A DNA stretch of 64,000 bases from Streptococcus hyointestinalis (lineage in GTDB: Bacteria > Bacillota > Bacilli > Lactobacillales > Streptococcaceae): contig NZ_JAAKGB010000001.1 in assembly GCF_011039275.1 (NCBI RefSeq), forward strand, positions 1,736,001-1,800,000, in the 5' to 3' direction. The notes under the pieces were generated by a model that saw nothing but the letters and a program-made list of their open reading frames with translations, was not told where the DNA came from and ran no database searches. Each line of letters begins with the position of its first letter. The first letter of the stretch is position 1. The position numbers and the translations under genes were made by a program. Below, one piece after another: positions 47,045-57,826 of the stretch.

Positions 47045-47890
47045 TTAACTTGCTGAAGGCACTGTCAATTCATCCGCACTTGGGGCGTAATCGCCACCGA
47101 GATATTCTTTAGAGAGTTTAGCTAGTGTGCCGTCTTTTTGAAGTTCTTTCAAGCGTTTATTGACAAAGGTTTGAAGGTCTTTTTGGTCTTGACCAAAGAT
47201 GAAGTAGATATACGGTTTTTCATCTGATGGCAATTCAATAGTTTTAAGATTAGTCAAGCCTTGCTCTTTGATGATAGAGTTTACAGACGGCGCATCAAAA
47301 ATCTTGAAGTCGTATTTACCACTGTTTAGGTTTCCAAGAATTTGACTGATAGTTTCTTCTGTGTAGTTGATTTTGACGGGGTCACTGCTGTGATCTTTGT
47401 TAAAGTTCTCTAGCTGAGTCGCTGTTGATGTCCCTTGCACCACTTGTGTTGAGTGTCCTGCGATGTCGTCATAGGACTTGATATTGCTGTTTTTTGGTAC
47501 CACTAGAACTGCTGGTGTTGAGCCGATAGGGGTTGAGAAGAGGTACTTGCTAGCACGCTCTGCTGAGAAGCTGATGTTGTTGCCGCCCATTTGGTATTTA
47601 CCGGCGTCGATGCCGGTAAAGATAGAAGACCACTCTGTTTTCTTGAAGGTTACAGAATATTTGTCGGAACCTTTAAAGACAGCTTTTGCCACCTCGACGT
47701 CATAACCTGTCAATTTGCCATCTTTTTCGTATGAGAATGGCTTTGTTGTCCCAACAGTCGCAAAGGTAATTTCTGTTTTACCACTTTTGCTGCTAGATGA
47801 GTTACTATCTGACTTTGAGCTGCAAGCCGCTAAAAGCGCTCCAGCAGCCAATGTCAAACCTGCAATACCCAATAATTTCTTCACTTTCAT
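47045..47890 (-). CDS. Amino-acid ABC transporter substrate-binding lipoprotein (cystine-type, TcyA-like)
   Basis: 281 residues. Lipobox LAAC (Cys23) after MKVKKLLGIAGLTLAAGALL, then a Ser-rich linker and the SBP family 3 fold: TTKPFSYEKDGKLTGYDVEVAKAVF, FTGIDAGKYQMGGNNIS, YDIAGHSTQVVQGT, KDGTLAKLSKEYLGGDY. No permease or ATPase follows in its own unit. A CmbR-type site upstream points to cystine or another sulfur amino acid (inference). It may feed a transporter encoded elsewhere or the divergent fused permease. Confidence 0.88.
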   Translation of the reverse strand: MKVKKLLGIAGLTLAAGALLAACSSKSDSNSSSSKSGKTEITFATVGTTKPFSYEKDGKLTGYDVEVAKAVFKGSDKYSVTFKKTEWSSIFTGIDAGKYQMGGNNISFSAERASKYLFSTPIGSTPAVLVVPKNSNIKSYDDIAGHSTQVVQGTSTATQLENFNKDHSSDPVKINYTEETISQILGNLNSGKYDFKIFDAPSVNSIIKEQGLTNLKTIELPSDEKPYIYFIFGQDQKDLQTFVNKRLKELQKDGTLAKLSKEYLGGDYAPSADELTVPSAS

Positions 47891-47968
47891 GAGATTATCT
47901 CCTTTTTTCTGAAATCAATATGCTTATATGATAGCACGTTTACCTTTATAACACTAATATAAAATTAC

Positions 47969-47995
47969 TATCATGGCGATAACAAATACTTATCA
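47969..47995 (-). promoter_or_regulatory. CmbR-type operator upstream of the cystine-type binding protein
   Basis: On the minus strand TGATA, 9 nt, TATCG, 3 nt, TGATA. This fits the streptococcal CmbR box (TGATA-N9-TATCA-N2-4-TGATA) with one mismatch. It is centred about 61 bp before the probable start site (TATCAT at 47928-47933), with a poor -35, as at an activated promoter. Confidence 0.65.
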
Positions 47996-48030
47996 CCCTT
48001 GATTTTGACACCGTGTCTTTTAATGCTCTA

Positions 48031-48059
48031 TTGCCTTTTGTGGTATTTTCTTATAAAAT
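48031..48059 (+). promoter_or_regulatory. Promoter of the fused amino-acid ABC transporter
   Basis: TTGCCT, 17-bp spacer, TAAAAT, about 35 bp before the ATG at 48093. Confidence 0.65.
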
Positions 48060-48092
48060 AGAGTTGGTATTTTATTTTACAGGAGTTATGTC

Positions 48093-49652
48093 ATGAAGAA
48101 ACTTTTTCTAAGTATCACAGCAGCTCTTTTTATTCTTTTTGGAGGGGTGTCTACAGCTCAAGCTGATGATTACCTCCGTGTAGGGATGGAAGCAGCTTAT
48201 GCCCCTTTTAACTGGACGCAAAATGATAATAGTAATGGCGCTGTCAAGATTGAAGGGACTAACCAATACGCTAACGGTTATGATGTGCAAATCGCCAAAA
48301 AAATCGCTAGCGCTCTTAATAAAAAAGTCCTAGTTGTCAAAACCAAATGGGAAGGACTCGTACCTGCCCTTACTTCTGGTAAGATTGACATGATTATCGC
48401 TGGGATGAGCCCTACTGAAGAACGTAAAAAAGAAATCGCCTTCTCAGATGCTTACTATATCTCAGAGCCTACTCTAGTGGTCAATAGCAAAGGCAAATAC
48501 GCTAACGCTACAAAACTGAGTGACTTCAAGGGAGCAAAGGTCACTGCTCAACAAGGAGTTTACCTCTATGACCTTATCTCTCAAATCAACGGCGTGCAAA
48601 AAGAAGTCGCTATGGGGGACTTCACACAACTTCGCCAAGCCGTCGAGTCTGGTATCATCGACGCTTACGTCTCTGAGCGTCCTGACGCCCTATCAGCGCA
48701 AAATGCTAATCCTAATCTCAAGATGATTACGCTAAAAGATGGCTTTAACACATCTGAGTCTGATACCAATATCGCTGTTGGTCTTCGTAAGAACGACCCT
48801 ATCATCACAAAGGTCAACAAGGTTCTTGATGGCATTTCAAAAACCGAGCAAATCAACTTGATGGACGATATGATTTCACGTCAGCCTGCAACGGTTGCTA
48901 CCGATGAAAAATCATCTTTCTTTAAACAAGTGGTAACCATTTTTAAAGAAAATTGGCAACAATTCCTACGTGGAACAGGAATCACCTTACTTATCTCTAT
49001 CGTTGGGACAATCGTTGGACTCTTTATCGGTCTTTTAATCGGAGTCTATCGTACAGCCCCTCTCGCAGCAAATCGAGTGCTTGCTATTTTGCAAAAAGCC
49101 TTTGGCTGGTTGCTCAATGTCTATATCGAAATCTTCCGTGGAACACCGATGATTGTACAAGCTATGGTTATCTACTACGGAACGGCTCAAGCCTTTGGTA
49201 TCTCGCTTGACCGTACATTAGCTGCGATTTTCATCGTCTCTATCAACACAGGTGCTTACATGAGTGAGATTGTGCGTGGTGGTATCTTCGCTGTTGACAA
49301 AGGACAGTTTGAAGCCGCTACTGCTCTTGGCTTTACGCATAACCAGACCATGCGTAAAATCGTCCTACCACAGGTTATCCGCAACATCCTTCCAGCAACT
49401 GGTAATGAATTTGTCATCAACATCAAGGATACGTCTGTCTTGAACGTTATCTCCGTTGTTGAGCTCTACTTCTCAGGAAATACTGTGGCTACACAGACCT
49501 ACCAATATTTCCAAACCTTCTTTATCATCGCTGTCATCTACTTCATTTTGACCTTTACGGTAACACGTATCCTTCGCTACATTGAAAAGCGTTTTGACTC
49601 AGACGACTACACGACTGGCGCAAACCAAATGCAAACAAAGGTGGTAAACTAA
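48093..49652 (+). CDS. Fused substrate-binding/permease subunit of a polar amino-acid ABC transporter (GlnP type)
   Basis: 519 residues. Signal peptide (cut near AQA, about residue 24), then an SBP family 3 domain ([49 protein letters not shown]) to about 265, then a HisM-type permease with five membrane segments and EAA loop [20 protein letters not shown]. Fusion is usual for glutamine/arginine importers of lactic acid bacteria. Substrate specificity cannot be read directly. The ATPase gene overlaps by 1 nt. Confidence 0.92.
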   Translation: MKKLFLSITAALFILFGGVSTAQADDYLRVGMEAAYAPFNWTQNDNSNGAVKIEGTNQYANGYDVQIAKKIASALNKKVLVVKTKWEGLVPALTSGKIDMIIAGMSPTEERKKEIAFSDAYYISEPTLVVNSKGKYANATKLSDFKGAKVTAQQGVYLYDLISQINGVQKEVAMGDFTQLRQAVESGIIDAYVSERPDALSAQNANPNLKMITLKDGFNTSESDTNIAVGLRKNDPIITKVNKVLDGISKTEQINLMDDMISRQPATVATDEKSSFFKQVVTIFKENWQQFLRGTGITLLISIVGTIVGLFIGLLIGVYRTAPLAANRVLAILQKAFGWLLNVYIEIFRGTPMIVQAMVIYYGTAQAFGISLDRTLAAIFIVSINTGAYMSEIVRGGIFAVDKGQFEAATALGFTHNQTMRKIVLPQVIRNILPATGNEFVINIKDTSVLNVISVVELYFSGNTVATQTYQYFQTFFIIAVIYFILTFTVTRILRYIEKRFDSDDYTTGANQMQTKVVN

Positions 49653-50392
49653 TGACACAAACAATTCTTGAGATTAAACATCTAAAAAAATCCTTTGGAG
49701 CAAATGAAGTTTTAAAAGACATTTCTCTGTCTGTCAATAAAGGTGAGGTCATCTCTATTATTGGCTCATCTGGTTCTGGGAAGTCAACCTTTTTACGCTC
49801 TATCAACTTACTGGAAGAGCCAACTGCTGGTGAGATTCTCTTTCACGGACAAAACGTCCTTGAAAAAGGGTATGATTTGACCGCTTATCGTGAAAAACTC
49901 GGCATGGTTTTCCAATCCTTTAACCTTTTTGAAAACCTCAACGTCCTTGACAATGCTATTGTCGCACAAACGACTGTCCTAAAACGCAGTTACGAAGAAG
50001 CAAAAGCCATTGCCCAAAATAATCTAAATGCTGTCGGTATGACAGAGCAATATTGGAAAGCCAAACCTAAACAACTATCTGGTGGGCAAAAGCAACGTGT
50101 CGCTATCGCACGTGCTCTGTCTGTCAATCCAGAAGCTATGCTCTTTGACGAGCCTACCTCTGCTCTTGACCCTGAGATGGTCGGAGAGGTACTCAAAACC
50201 ATGCAAGAACTCGCCAAATCTGGTCTTACAATGATTATTGTAACCCATGAGATGGAATTTGCACGTGACGTTTCTGACCGTGTCATTTTCATGGATAAAG
50301 GGGTTATCGCCGAGCAAGGCACGCCTCAGCAAATCTTTGAGAATCCACAGGAAGAACGTACCAAAGAGTTCTTACAACGCTTCTTAGGTTAA
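49652..50392 (+). CDS. Polar amino-acid ABC transporter ATPase (GlnQ type)
   Basis: 246 residues: Walker [13 protein letters not shown], signature [13 protein letters not shown], Walker [14 protein letters not shown]-loop VTHEMEFA. It powers the fused permease encoded immediately upstream. Confidence 0.94.
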   Translation: MTQTILEIKHLKKSFGANEVLKDISLSVNKGEVISIIGSSGSGKSTFLRSINLLEEPTAGEILFHGQNVLEKGYDLTAYREKLGMVFQSFNLFENLNVLDNAIVAQTTVLKRSYEEAKAIAQNNLNAVGMTEQYWKAKPKQLSGGQKQRVAIARALSVNPEAMLFDEPTSALDPEMVGEVLKTMQELAKSGLTMIIVTHEMEFARDVSDRVIFMDKGVIAEQGTPQQIFENPQEERTKEFLQRFLG

Positions 50393-50395
50393 CCC

Positions 50396-50433
50396 AAAAG
50401 GAAATGGCAAAACAATCTGCCATTTCCTTTTTT
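50396..50433 (+). terminator. Terminator of the fused ABC transporter operon
   Basis: AAAAGGAAATGGCA and TGCCATTTCCTTTT form a long stem followed by T residues. Confidence 0.9.
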
Positions 50434-50450
50434 AGTTTTCTTTAAGACTA

Positions 50451-50480
50451 TTGACAAGCTGTCATAAAACTTGTTATAAT
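50451..50480 (+). promoter_or_regulatory. Promoter of brnQ
   Basis: Consensus TTGACA (50451-50456), 18-bp spacer, consensus TATAAT (50475-50480). Confidence 0.85.
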
Positions 50481-50525
50481 AATTGTCATACAATTACATT
50501 CAATTTTATACAATTAGGAGGTCCT

Positions 50526-51902
50526 ATGCGTCACAAATCAACTTACTGGATTGTTGGTCTCATGCTTTTTGCGCTCTTTTTTGGAGCTGCCAATCTCATT
50601 TACCCAGCGCTGCTTGGGATTTACTCAGGTAAAAACCTCTGGCAGTCCATCCTAGGCTTTATCATTACAGGCGTTACCTTGCCACTTCTTGGTGTGGTTG
50701 CTGTCGCTTATTCTGGTAAAAACGATATTGAGAGCATTACTCAGCCTGCTTCAAAGTCTTACGCTCGCTTTTTTGCGATTGCTCTCTACCTCTCTATTGG
50801 TCCTTTCTTTGCCATTCCAAGAACAGGAGCCACCTCTTACTCTGTCGGTATTGCCCCTATTTTTGGAAATGGTTTGGCTATCAAAATCACCTACGGGCTC
50901 TTTTTCTTTGGCTTATCATACATTCTAGCCATTCGTCCTAGCAAAATCGCTGACCGTATCGGTAAGTATCTGACACCGACGCTACTCATCATCCTTGCCA
51001 TTTTGATTATTGCTTCCTTCGTCTCTCCAGCAGGACATTTGGGGCAAGCTGTTAATGCTAGTGCCAGCGTTAGTGATAGTTTTCATGATTTACCTTTTGT
51101 GGCTGGACTTATCCAAGGTTATGGAACAATGGACGCTCTGGCAGCGCTTGCCTTTGCCATTTTAGTCATCGAGTCTGCCAAAGGCTATGGAGCTAAGACT
51201 CCCAAAGCTATCGCACAATTAACCTTAAAATCTGGTATCATCGCAGCTGTTCTCCTTGCTGCTATCTATATCTTTATCGCACGTATCGGAGCTACTTCTC
51301 AGTCCCTTTTCACTTTCGCAAATGGTGCCTTCCAGCTCAATGGTAAACCGATTGACGGAGGAAATGTCCTGAGTCAGTCTGCCGCCTACTACATGGGGAC
51401 AATCGGTCAAGCGATTTTAGCCATGGCAATTTTCCTCGCCTGCTTGACAACATCAACTGGGCTTATCACTGCCTGTGCTGAGTATTTCCACAAGACTTTC
51501 CCAAAACTGTCTCACGTCACATGGGCAACACTCTTTACCCTTATCGCTACTGTTTTTTACTTTGGCGGTTTGTCAGAGTTGATTAAATGGTCACTTCCTG
51601 TCCTCTATCTTCTCTACCCATTGACCATGGTGATTATTATTCTGGTTTTCCTAAAACCTTTTATCGCAGAGAGCCCGCTGGTTTATAAGACGACAATTGC
51701 CTTTACAGCCATTCCAGCGTTTTATGATGCGATGAGTACCCTAGCTGGTCAAACGCAGCTCTTTACCATTCCTCAGTCCATCTCGCATTTCTTTACTAGC
51801 GTCGTGCCACTTGGTAGCTACAATATGGGCTATATCAGCTTTGCTCTTTTAGGATTTATCATTAGCTTTATTCTTTATAAGATTTTACCGCAAAAAGCTT
51901 AA
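50526..51902 (+). CDS. brnQ: Branched-chain amino acid:cation symporter BrnQ
   Basis: 458 residues from ATG 50526 (MRHKSTYWIVGLMLFALFFG), with AGGAGG 5 nt upstream; a frame reaching back to 50451 would begin in the promoter. About 12 membrane segments, with the LIVCS family motifs FFGAANLIYPALLG and GPFFAIPRTGATSYSVG. It imports Leu, Ile and Val. It lies near the ilv operon, so uptake and synthesis of branched-chain amino acids are neighbours. Confidence 0.94.
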   Translation: MRHKSTYWIVGLMLFALFFGAANLIYPALLGIYSGKNLWQSILGFIITGVTLPLLGVVAVAYSGKNDIESITQPASKSYARFFAIALYLSIGPFFAIPRTGATSYSVGIAPIFGNGLAIKITYGLFFFGLSYILAIRPSKIADRIGKYLTPTLLIILAILIIASFVSPAGHLGQAVNASASVSDSFHDLPFVAGLIQGYGTMDALAALAFAILVIESAKGYGAKTPKAIAQLTLKSGIIAAVLLAAIYIFIARIGATSQSLFTFANGAFQLNGKPIDGGNVLSQSAAYYMGTIGQAILAMAIFLACLTTSTGLITACAEYFHKTFPKLSHVTWATLFTLIATVFYFGGLSELIKWSLPVLYLLYPLTMVIIILVFLKPFIAESPLVYKTTIAFTAIPAFYDAMSTLAGQTQLFTIPQSISHFFTSVVPLGSYNMGYISFALLGFIISFILYKILPQKA

Positions 51903-51908
51903 CAGAAA

Positions 51909-51952
51909 TACACCAAAACCTCCGTATGAATCTTTCATACGGAGGTTATTTG
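51909..51952 (+). terminator. Terminator between convergent brnQ and the SPFH gene
   Basis: Perfect 14-bp stem AACCTCCGTATGAA/TTCATACGGAGGTT with 3-nt loop and a short T-rich tail. It can serve both strands. Confidence 0.85.
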
Positions 51953-51957
51953 TTGGG

Positions 51958-52854
51958 CTAGGATTTAACTTTCAAAGCGGATAAAACTTGTGTGCGAATA
52001 TCCTCCACACCCTCTGGGCTGTTAGGTAAAAATAGTGTCTGATTGCCGTTATCAGCAAAGTTATTGAGGGTATCCAGATATTGATTGGTCAGCAAAATAG
52101 CCATAATCTGCTCTTCGGTTAAGCCGACATTCGCCTCTTTGAGCTCTTGGATAGACTGCGCCAAACCATCGACGATAGCCTTACGCTGCTGGGCAATTCC
52201 GACACCGTGCAGGCGGTCTTTTTCAGCTTCGGCTTCTGCTGCAGTGACAATCTTAATCTTGTCTGCTTCTGCAAGCTCTTGAGCAGCTACACGCTTGCGT
52301 TGAGCAGCGTTGATTTCATTCATGGATTGCTTGACCTCGGCGTCTGGCTCCACTTTTGTAATCAAGGTCTTGACAATAATGTAACCATACGTAGACATTT
52401 CCTCTGCCACTTGATGTTGTACTTCAAGGGCTATCTCGTCTTTTTTCTCAAAAAGCTCATCAAGCGTCAATTTAGGTACAGAAGAGCGCAGTGCATCCTC
52501 GATATATGACTTAATCTGTGCTTCGGGCTTCATCAGTTTGTAGTAGGCATCTGTGACATTTTGCTCATTAACACGATACTGAGTCGCCACATTTAGCGTT
52601 ACAAAGACATTGTCCTTAGTCTTTGTCTCAACAACAATCTCACTTTGTAAGAGTCTTAGCTGTACACGGGCTGCAATCTTATCAATGCCTAAAGGCAAAC
52701 GCAGATGAATACCGCTTGTCGCTGTTTTCTGGTATTTCCCAAAGCGCTCAATAATAGCAACCGACTGCTGCCTGACGACATACAAACTGCTAGCCACCAC
52801 ACCAATAACCATGAGAAGCAAAAGACATAAAACAATCAGCGCTGCAATAACCAT
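51958..52854 (-). CDS. SPFH/Band 7 (stomatin-like) membrane protein
   Basis: 298 residues. One N-terminal membrane helix, then the SPFH domain (VAIIERFGKYQKTATSGIHLRLP, VFVTLNVATQYRVNEQ) and a long helical region rich in Ala and Glu (AQRKRVAAQELAEADKIKIV). Stomatin/QmcA proteins form oligomeric membrane scaffolds and can modulate proteases. Partner unknown. Confidence 0.92.
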   Translation of the reverse strand: MVIAALIVLCLLLLMVIGVVASSLYVVRQQSVAIIERFGKYQKTATSGIHLRLPLGIDKIAARVQLRLLQSEIVVETKTKDNVFVTLNVATQYRVNEQNVTDAYYKLMKPEAQIKSYIEDALRSSVPKLTLDELFEKKDEIALEVQHQVAEEMSTYGYIIVKTLITKVEPDAEVKQSMNEINAAQRKRVAAQELAEADKIKIVTAAEAEAEKDRLHGVGIAQQRKAIVDGLAQSIQELKEANVGLTEEQIMAILLTNQYLDTLNNFADNGNQTLFLPNSPEGVEDIRTQVLSALKVKS

Positions 52855-52939
52855 AGCATACTCCTCTCAAAAATTCCTTTTTACTCTATTACTGACACTA
52901 TAGCGCTTTTTGAAATCGCTGTCAAGTAAAAATCAGCCC

Positions 52940-54190
52940 TCAAACAAGCATATTGTAAAGACTTTCGTTTCCGTGCAAGTTGATATAATTGGGGTCAAAC
53001 TGAGCTAGACGCTCCAGCAAGGCAGCGTAATCATTTTTATCATCCAAGGTAATCCCTATCAAAACTGGTCCCTTTCCTTTATTGGCACGTTTGATGTACT
53101 CAAAACGTGTGATGTCATCCTTTGGTCCTAAAATGTCATTAACAAATTCTCTAAGAGCACCTGGACGTTGTGGGAAATTCACCACAAAATAATGTTTGAC
53201 ACCATCGTAGATGAGCGCACGCTCTTCCATTTCCTGCATACGGTTGATGTCGTTATTTCCACCTGAGATGATGCAGACAACCGTTTTTCCTTTGATATCG
53301 TCCTTCATCACCTCAAGTGCTGCAATCGAAGCTGCACCAGCTGGCTCAGCGATAATCCCCTGCTTAGAGTACATATCAATCAAGGTTTCAGAAATCAAAC
53401 CTTCATCAACGCCGATGAGCTTATCCACATATTTTCTAGCCACTTCATAAGTGCGTTGACCGACTTTCTGAACAGCGATACCATCAGCAAACTTATCGAT
53501 ATTCTCCAGTTTGACTGGATAGCCCTTATCAAAAGCAGCACGCATGCTACGAGCACCGCTAGCTTCGACACCAATGACCTCGATTTCTGGCGACACATCC
53601 TTGATATAAGCTGAAACCCCAGAAATCAAACCGCCACCACCAACAGGGACAAAAATCTGGTCAAAAGAGACCCCTTCTTCTTGTGCTTGCTCGTAAATTT
53701 CATAGGCGACCGTTCCTTGCCCTGCTTGGACATTGTCGTCATCAAAAGGATCGATAAAGGTCATACCTTCTGCCTTTGTAAAATCCTGCGCTGCTTGTGC
53801 AGACGCATCAAAGGTATCTCCCACCAATTGGATATTGACAAACGAGCCACCAAAAAACTGGACCTGTCCGATTTTTTGCTGCGGAGTGGTTACTGGCATG
53901 AAAATAGTTGCAGGGATTTTCATCTCATTGCAGGTATAAGCCACACCTTGGGCATGATTTCCCGCACTGGCACAGACGACACCACGTTTTTTCTCCTCGT
54001 CTGACAACTGTGAAATGGCATAGTAAGCCCCACGAATTTTAAAAGAGCGCACTTTTTGCATATTTTCACGTTTTAAATAAATAGTTGCTCCGTATTTTTC
54101 TGACAAATAGCGGTCAAAATCAAGTGGTGTTTTCTCAACAACTGATTTCAAGACCTTGTGAGCATCGACAATATTTTTTGCTGTTATCAT
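52940..54190 (-). CDS. ilvA: Threonine ammonia-lyase IlvA
   Basis: 416 residues. PLP Lys in VRSFKIRGAYYAI, SAGNHAQGVAY and the glycine loop PVGGGGLISGV; C-terminal regulatory ACT-like region (FVVNFPQRPGALREFVNDIL). It makes 2-oxobutanoate for isoleucine. Last gene of the ilvB-ilvN-ilvC-ilvA unit. Confidence 0.95.
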   Translation of the reverse strand: MITAKNIVDAHKVLKSVVEKTPLDFDRYLSEKYGATIYLKRENMQKVRSFKIRGAYYAISQLSDEEKKRGVVCASAGNHAQGVAYTCNEMKIPATIFMPVTTPQQKIGQVQFFGGSFVNIQLVGDTFDASAQAAQDFTKAEGMTFIDPFDDDNVQAGQGTVAYEIYEQAQEEGVSFDQIFVPVGGGGLISGVSAYIKDVSPEIEVIGVEASGARSMRAAFDKGYPVKLENIDKFADGIAVQKVGQRTYEVARKYVDKLIGVDEGLISETLIDMYSKQGIIAEPAGAASIAALEVMKDDIKGKTVVCIISGGNNDINRMQEMEERALIYDGVKHYFVVNFPQRPGALREFVNDILGPKDDITRFEYIKRANKGKGPVLIGITLDDKNDYAALLERLAQFDPNYINLHGNESLYNMLV

Positions 54191-54276
54191 TTTTCACCTT
54201 TTCTAGTCTTATCGCAATGTTTCAAACCTCTAAAAGAAAAGAGCCAGTAGGCTCTATTTCTCCACTAATCCTTGAA

Positions 54277-55314
<1,038 letters not shown>

Positions 55315-55350
55315 CTAAATTATTTTATATCATTTTGTTGTCAAAGATTT

Positions 55351-55833
55351 TTAGGAAAAATCTCTTGAAAAACCTGTCGCACCTGTCCGTGCAACATTTT
55401 GAATGCCATACGGTCGAATGACACGCAAGAGCGCTTCAATCTTCTCGCTATCACCTGACATTTGAATAGTGATGGATTTCGGTGCGACATCAACGACACT
55501 CGCTCTAAAAGGCTGAATAATCGCTAGTATCTCTGCTCGTTTAGCTGGAGGAGCAGAGAGCTTGACGAGGATAACCTCACGCTCCAGATGGGGAATATCC
55601 GTAATATCACGAACACGCACCACGTCTATCAAGCGATTAAGCTGCTTGATAATAAGCTCAGACTCTTCCAAAGTCTCCACATCAATGATAATCGTGATAC
55701 GAGAGATTTCAGGCTCATCTGTATGTCCGACAGAAATTGACTCAATATTGACCTGACGACGAGATAAGACACCAGTGAAACGATTGAGGACACCCGTTGA
55801 ATTTTTGAGCTTTGCGGTTAACATTCTACGCAT
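55351..55833 (-). CDS. ilvN: Acetolactate synthase small subunit IlvN
   Basis: 160 residues from ATG 55833 (MRRMLTAKLKNSTGVLNRFT), overlapping ilvB by 8 nt; a longer frame to 55899 is a shadow of ilvB. ACT domain with GVLNRFTGVLSRRQVNIESISVG. It gives valine feedback control to the large subunit. Confidence 0.95.
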   Translation of the reverse strand: MRRMLTAKLKNSTGVLNRFTGVLSRRQVNIESISVGHTDEPEISRITIIIDVETLEESELIIKQLNRLIDVVRVRDITDIPHLEREVILVKLSAPPAKRAEILAIIQPFRASVVDVAPKSITIQMSGDSEKIEALLRVIRPYGIQNVARTGATGFSRDFS

Positions 55834-57529
55834 TAAAGACCACCCCCAACATCTCACTATTACTCTTGCCTGTCGGCACCATTGGATAAACGTGCTCACG
55901 ATTAGAAATATTTATCTCAATAAGCATTGGTCGATTTTCCGTAATCACTTCCAAATCTTTTTCTAGGGTATTTGGATCTGAAAACTTGTAATGTGCAATG
56001 CCATAAGCTTCTGCTAACAGCTGGAAATTCGGCTCGTCATCAAAGGTAGACTCACTGCGATGTTCATCGTAGAAGGACTCTTGCCACTGACGAACCATCC
56101 CAAGAGAGTGGTTATTGATGAGCACAACCTTGATTGGAACACCATATCCATTTAAAATAGCCAATTCTTGGTTGGTCATCTGAAAACCACCATCACCAAC
56201 AAATAAAATAACTTCTTTGTCTGGATTAGCCAGTTTAGCACCGATAGCTGCAGGAATACCAAATCCCATCGTTCCAAGACCACCAGACGTGATAATCTGA
56301 CGTTCATTCTTGAAAGGGTAAAATTGAGCTGTCCACATCTGATGTTGTCCAACATCCGTCACCACAATGGCGTCGCCACGTGTCAATTTTCCGATGGTTT
56401 CAATCGCATGTTGAGGCTTGATGATCGCTTCATCAAATTTATAACTAAAAGGTGCTCTCGCTTTATTGCCTAGCACTTTTTCTGTCCAAGCACTAAAATC
56501 TGTCTCAACCGTCTCAGACTCAAGCAAAATCTCTAAGGCTCTCTTAGCATCGCCAACAATTGGAATCTGTGTCGTGACCACTTTACCAATCTCTGCTGGA
56601 TCGATATCAATGTGAGCAACAACCGCCTTTTTAGCAAAAGTTGCAGGATTTCCAGTCAGACGGTCTGCAAAACGAGAACCAAAGTTAATCATAAAATCAC
56701 ATTGGGACAGTGCCATGTTAGAAGCATAAGAACCGTGCATGCCTCCCATACCAAGTGATAGCGGATGCTCAATTGGCATAACCCCTAAGCTTAATAGGGT
56801 TGATACGACAGGAATCTGGTAACGCTCAGCAAATGCGACTAACTCATTAGCCCCTTTTGCGTAATTGACACCACCACCAGCGACAATCAACGGCTTTTTA
56901 GCTTTTTTAAGCTGCTCCAAGATTTTCTTGACCTGCAAACCATTTGGCTCAACAGTCGGTTGATAACTAGGAAGATGAACCGTCGGATCGTAGTAAAAGT
57001 CCGTCTCATCTTCTGAGATATTCTTTGGGAAATCAATGACAACCGGACCAGGTCTACCAGTTGTTGCTATATGAACTGCCTCTGTCACAATCCTTGGAAT
57101 ATCCGCCACATCACGCACTTGGTAGTTATACTTGGTAATAGGCATGGTAATACCAATAATATCAGCCTCCTGAAAGGCATCCTTACCAATACCTCCTGTT
57201 CCAACCTGACCAGTAAAGACCAACATCGGAACACTATCACTCATACCATCAGCAATACCTGTGATGGCATTAGTCGCTCCAGGTCCACTGGTAACAACTG
57301 CCACACCTAATTGACCTGTTGATTTTGCAAAACCTTCTGCTGCATGGAGGGCACCTTGCTCATGTCTCGCTAGAATATGACGAATACCATCAAAATTATA
57401 AATAGCATCATACAAAGGCAAAACAGCTCCACCAGGATAACCAAAAATGGTCTCAACACCTAGGTTTACTAAGGTTTCAAGAACAAGTTCTGAACCTTTT
57501 TTACGCTTTTCTAGTTTGATTTTTTTCAC
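55826..57529 (-). CDS. ilvB: Acetolactate synthase large subunit IlvB
   Basis: 567 residues. I place the start at the GTG at 57529 because AGGAGG lies 5 nt upstream; the ATG at 57547 lies before that ribosome binding site. TPP enzyme: FGYPGGAVLPLYDA, catalytic ARHEQGALHAAEG (Glu), and the TPP-Mg motif GDGGFQMTNQELA...NNHSLGMV. Condenses pyruvate or 2-oxobutanoate. First gene of ilvBNCA, with a CodY box at its promoter. Confidence 0.94.
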   Translation of the reverse strand: MKKIKLEKRKKGSELVLETLVNLGVETIFGYPGGAVLPLYDAIYNFDGIRHILARHEQGALHAAEGFAKSTGQLGVAVVTSGPGATNAITGIADGMSDSVPMLVFTGQVGTGGIGKDAFQEADIIGITMPITKYNYQVRDVADIPRIVTEAVHIATTGRPGPVVIDFPKNISEDETDFYYDPTVHLPSYQPTVEPNGLQVKKILEQLKKAKKPLIVAGGGVNYAKGANELVAFAERYQIPVVSTLLSLGVMPIEHPLSLGMGGMHGSYASNMALSQCDFMINFGSRFADRLTGNPATFAKKAVVAHIDIDPAEIGKVVTTQIPIVGDAKRALEILLESETVETDFSAWTEKVLGNKARAPFSYKFDEAIIKPQHAIETIGKLTRGDAIVVTDVGQHQMWTAQFYPFKNERQIITSGGLGTMGFGIPAAIGAKLANPDKEVILFVGDGGFQMTNQELAILNGYGVPIKVVLINNHSLGMVRQWQESFYDEHRSESTFDDEPNFQLLAEAYGIAHYKFSDPNTLEKDLEVITENRPMLIEINISNREHVYPMVPTGKSNSEMLGVVFNA

Positions 57530-57559
57530 AAGTTCCTCCTTTAACATTTTTCTTATCCG

Positions 57560-57613
57560 AATTTTCTAAAAATTCAAAGTCTTATATATTATGATAACAC
57601 TTTATTTAAAAAA
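57560..57613 (-). promoter_or_regulatory. ilvB promoter and CodY box
   Basis: A promoter is suggested by TTGAAT, 16 bp, TATCAT on the minus strand (about 57591-57618). Just downstream, at 57560-57574, AATTTTCTAAAAATT matches the CodY box AATTTTCWGAAAATT at 14 of 15 positions. CodY with bound branched-chain amino acids would block transcription. Confidence 0.75.
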
Positions 57614-57783
57614 TTCAAGCCCCATAAGTCATTTTAAATGATTTCTTATAAAACTTTTGTCAACTTTCCTAAGACATCCCTTAAAAATAGGATTTCTATC
57701 GGCTTAATGAGTCAACATACTTTAAATAGTAACATTTTTACGACAATTGTCAATAATTATCTGAAAACTTTGTAAGATAGTCA

Positions 57784-57820
57784 AAAAAAGAACACCTGCT
57801 CATATCAATGAACAAGTGTT
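57784..57820 (-). terminator. Terminator of the gls24-like/fakA operon
   Basis: AACACTTGTTCA and its imperfect complement TGAGCAGGTGTT, followed by CTTTTTTT on the minus strand. Confidence 0.8.
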
Positions 57821-57826
57821 TGTCTA

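Noticed and set aside
50500-50520. CodY box upstream of brnQ
   Set aside because: The AATTTTATACAATT-like sequence misses the central positions of the motif.
57530-57547. ATG at 57547 as the ilvB start
   Set aside because: It lies upstream of the AGGAGG that serves the GTG at 57529.
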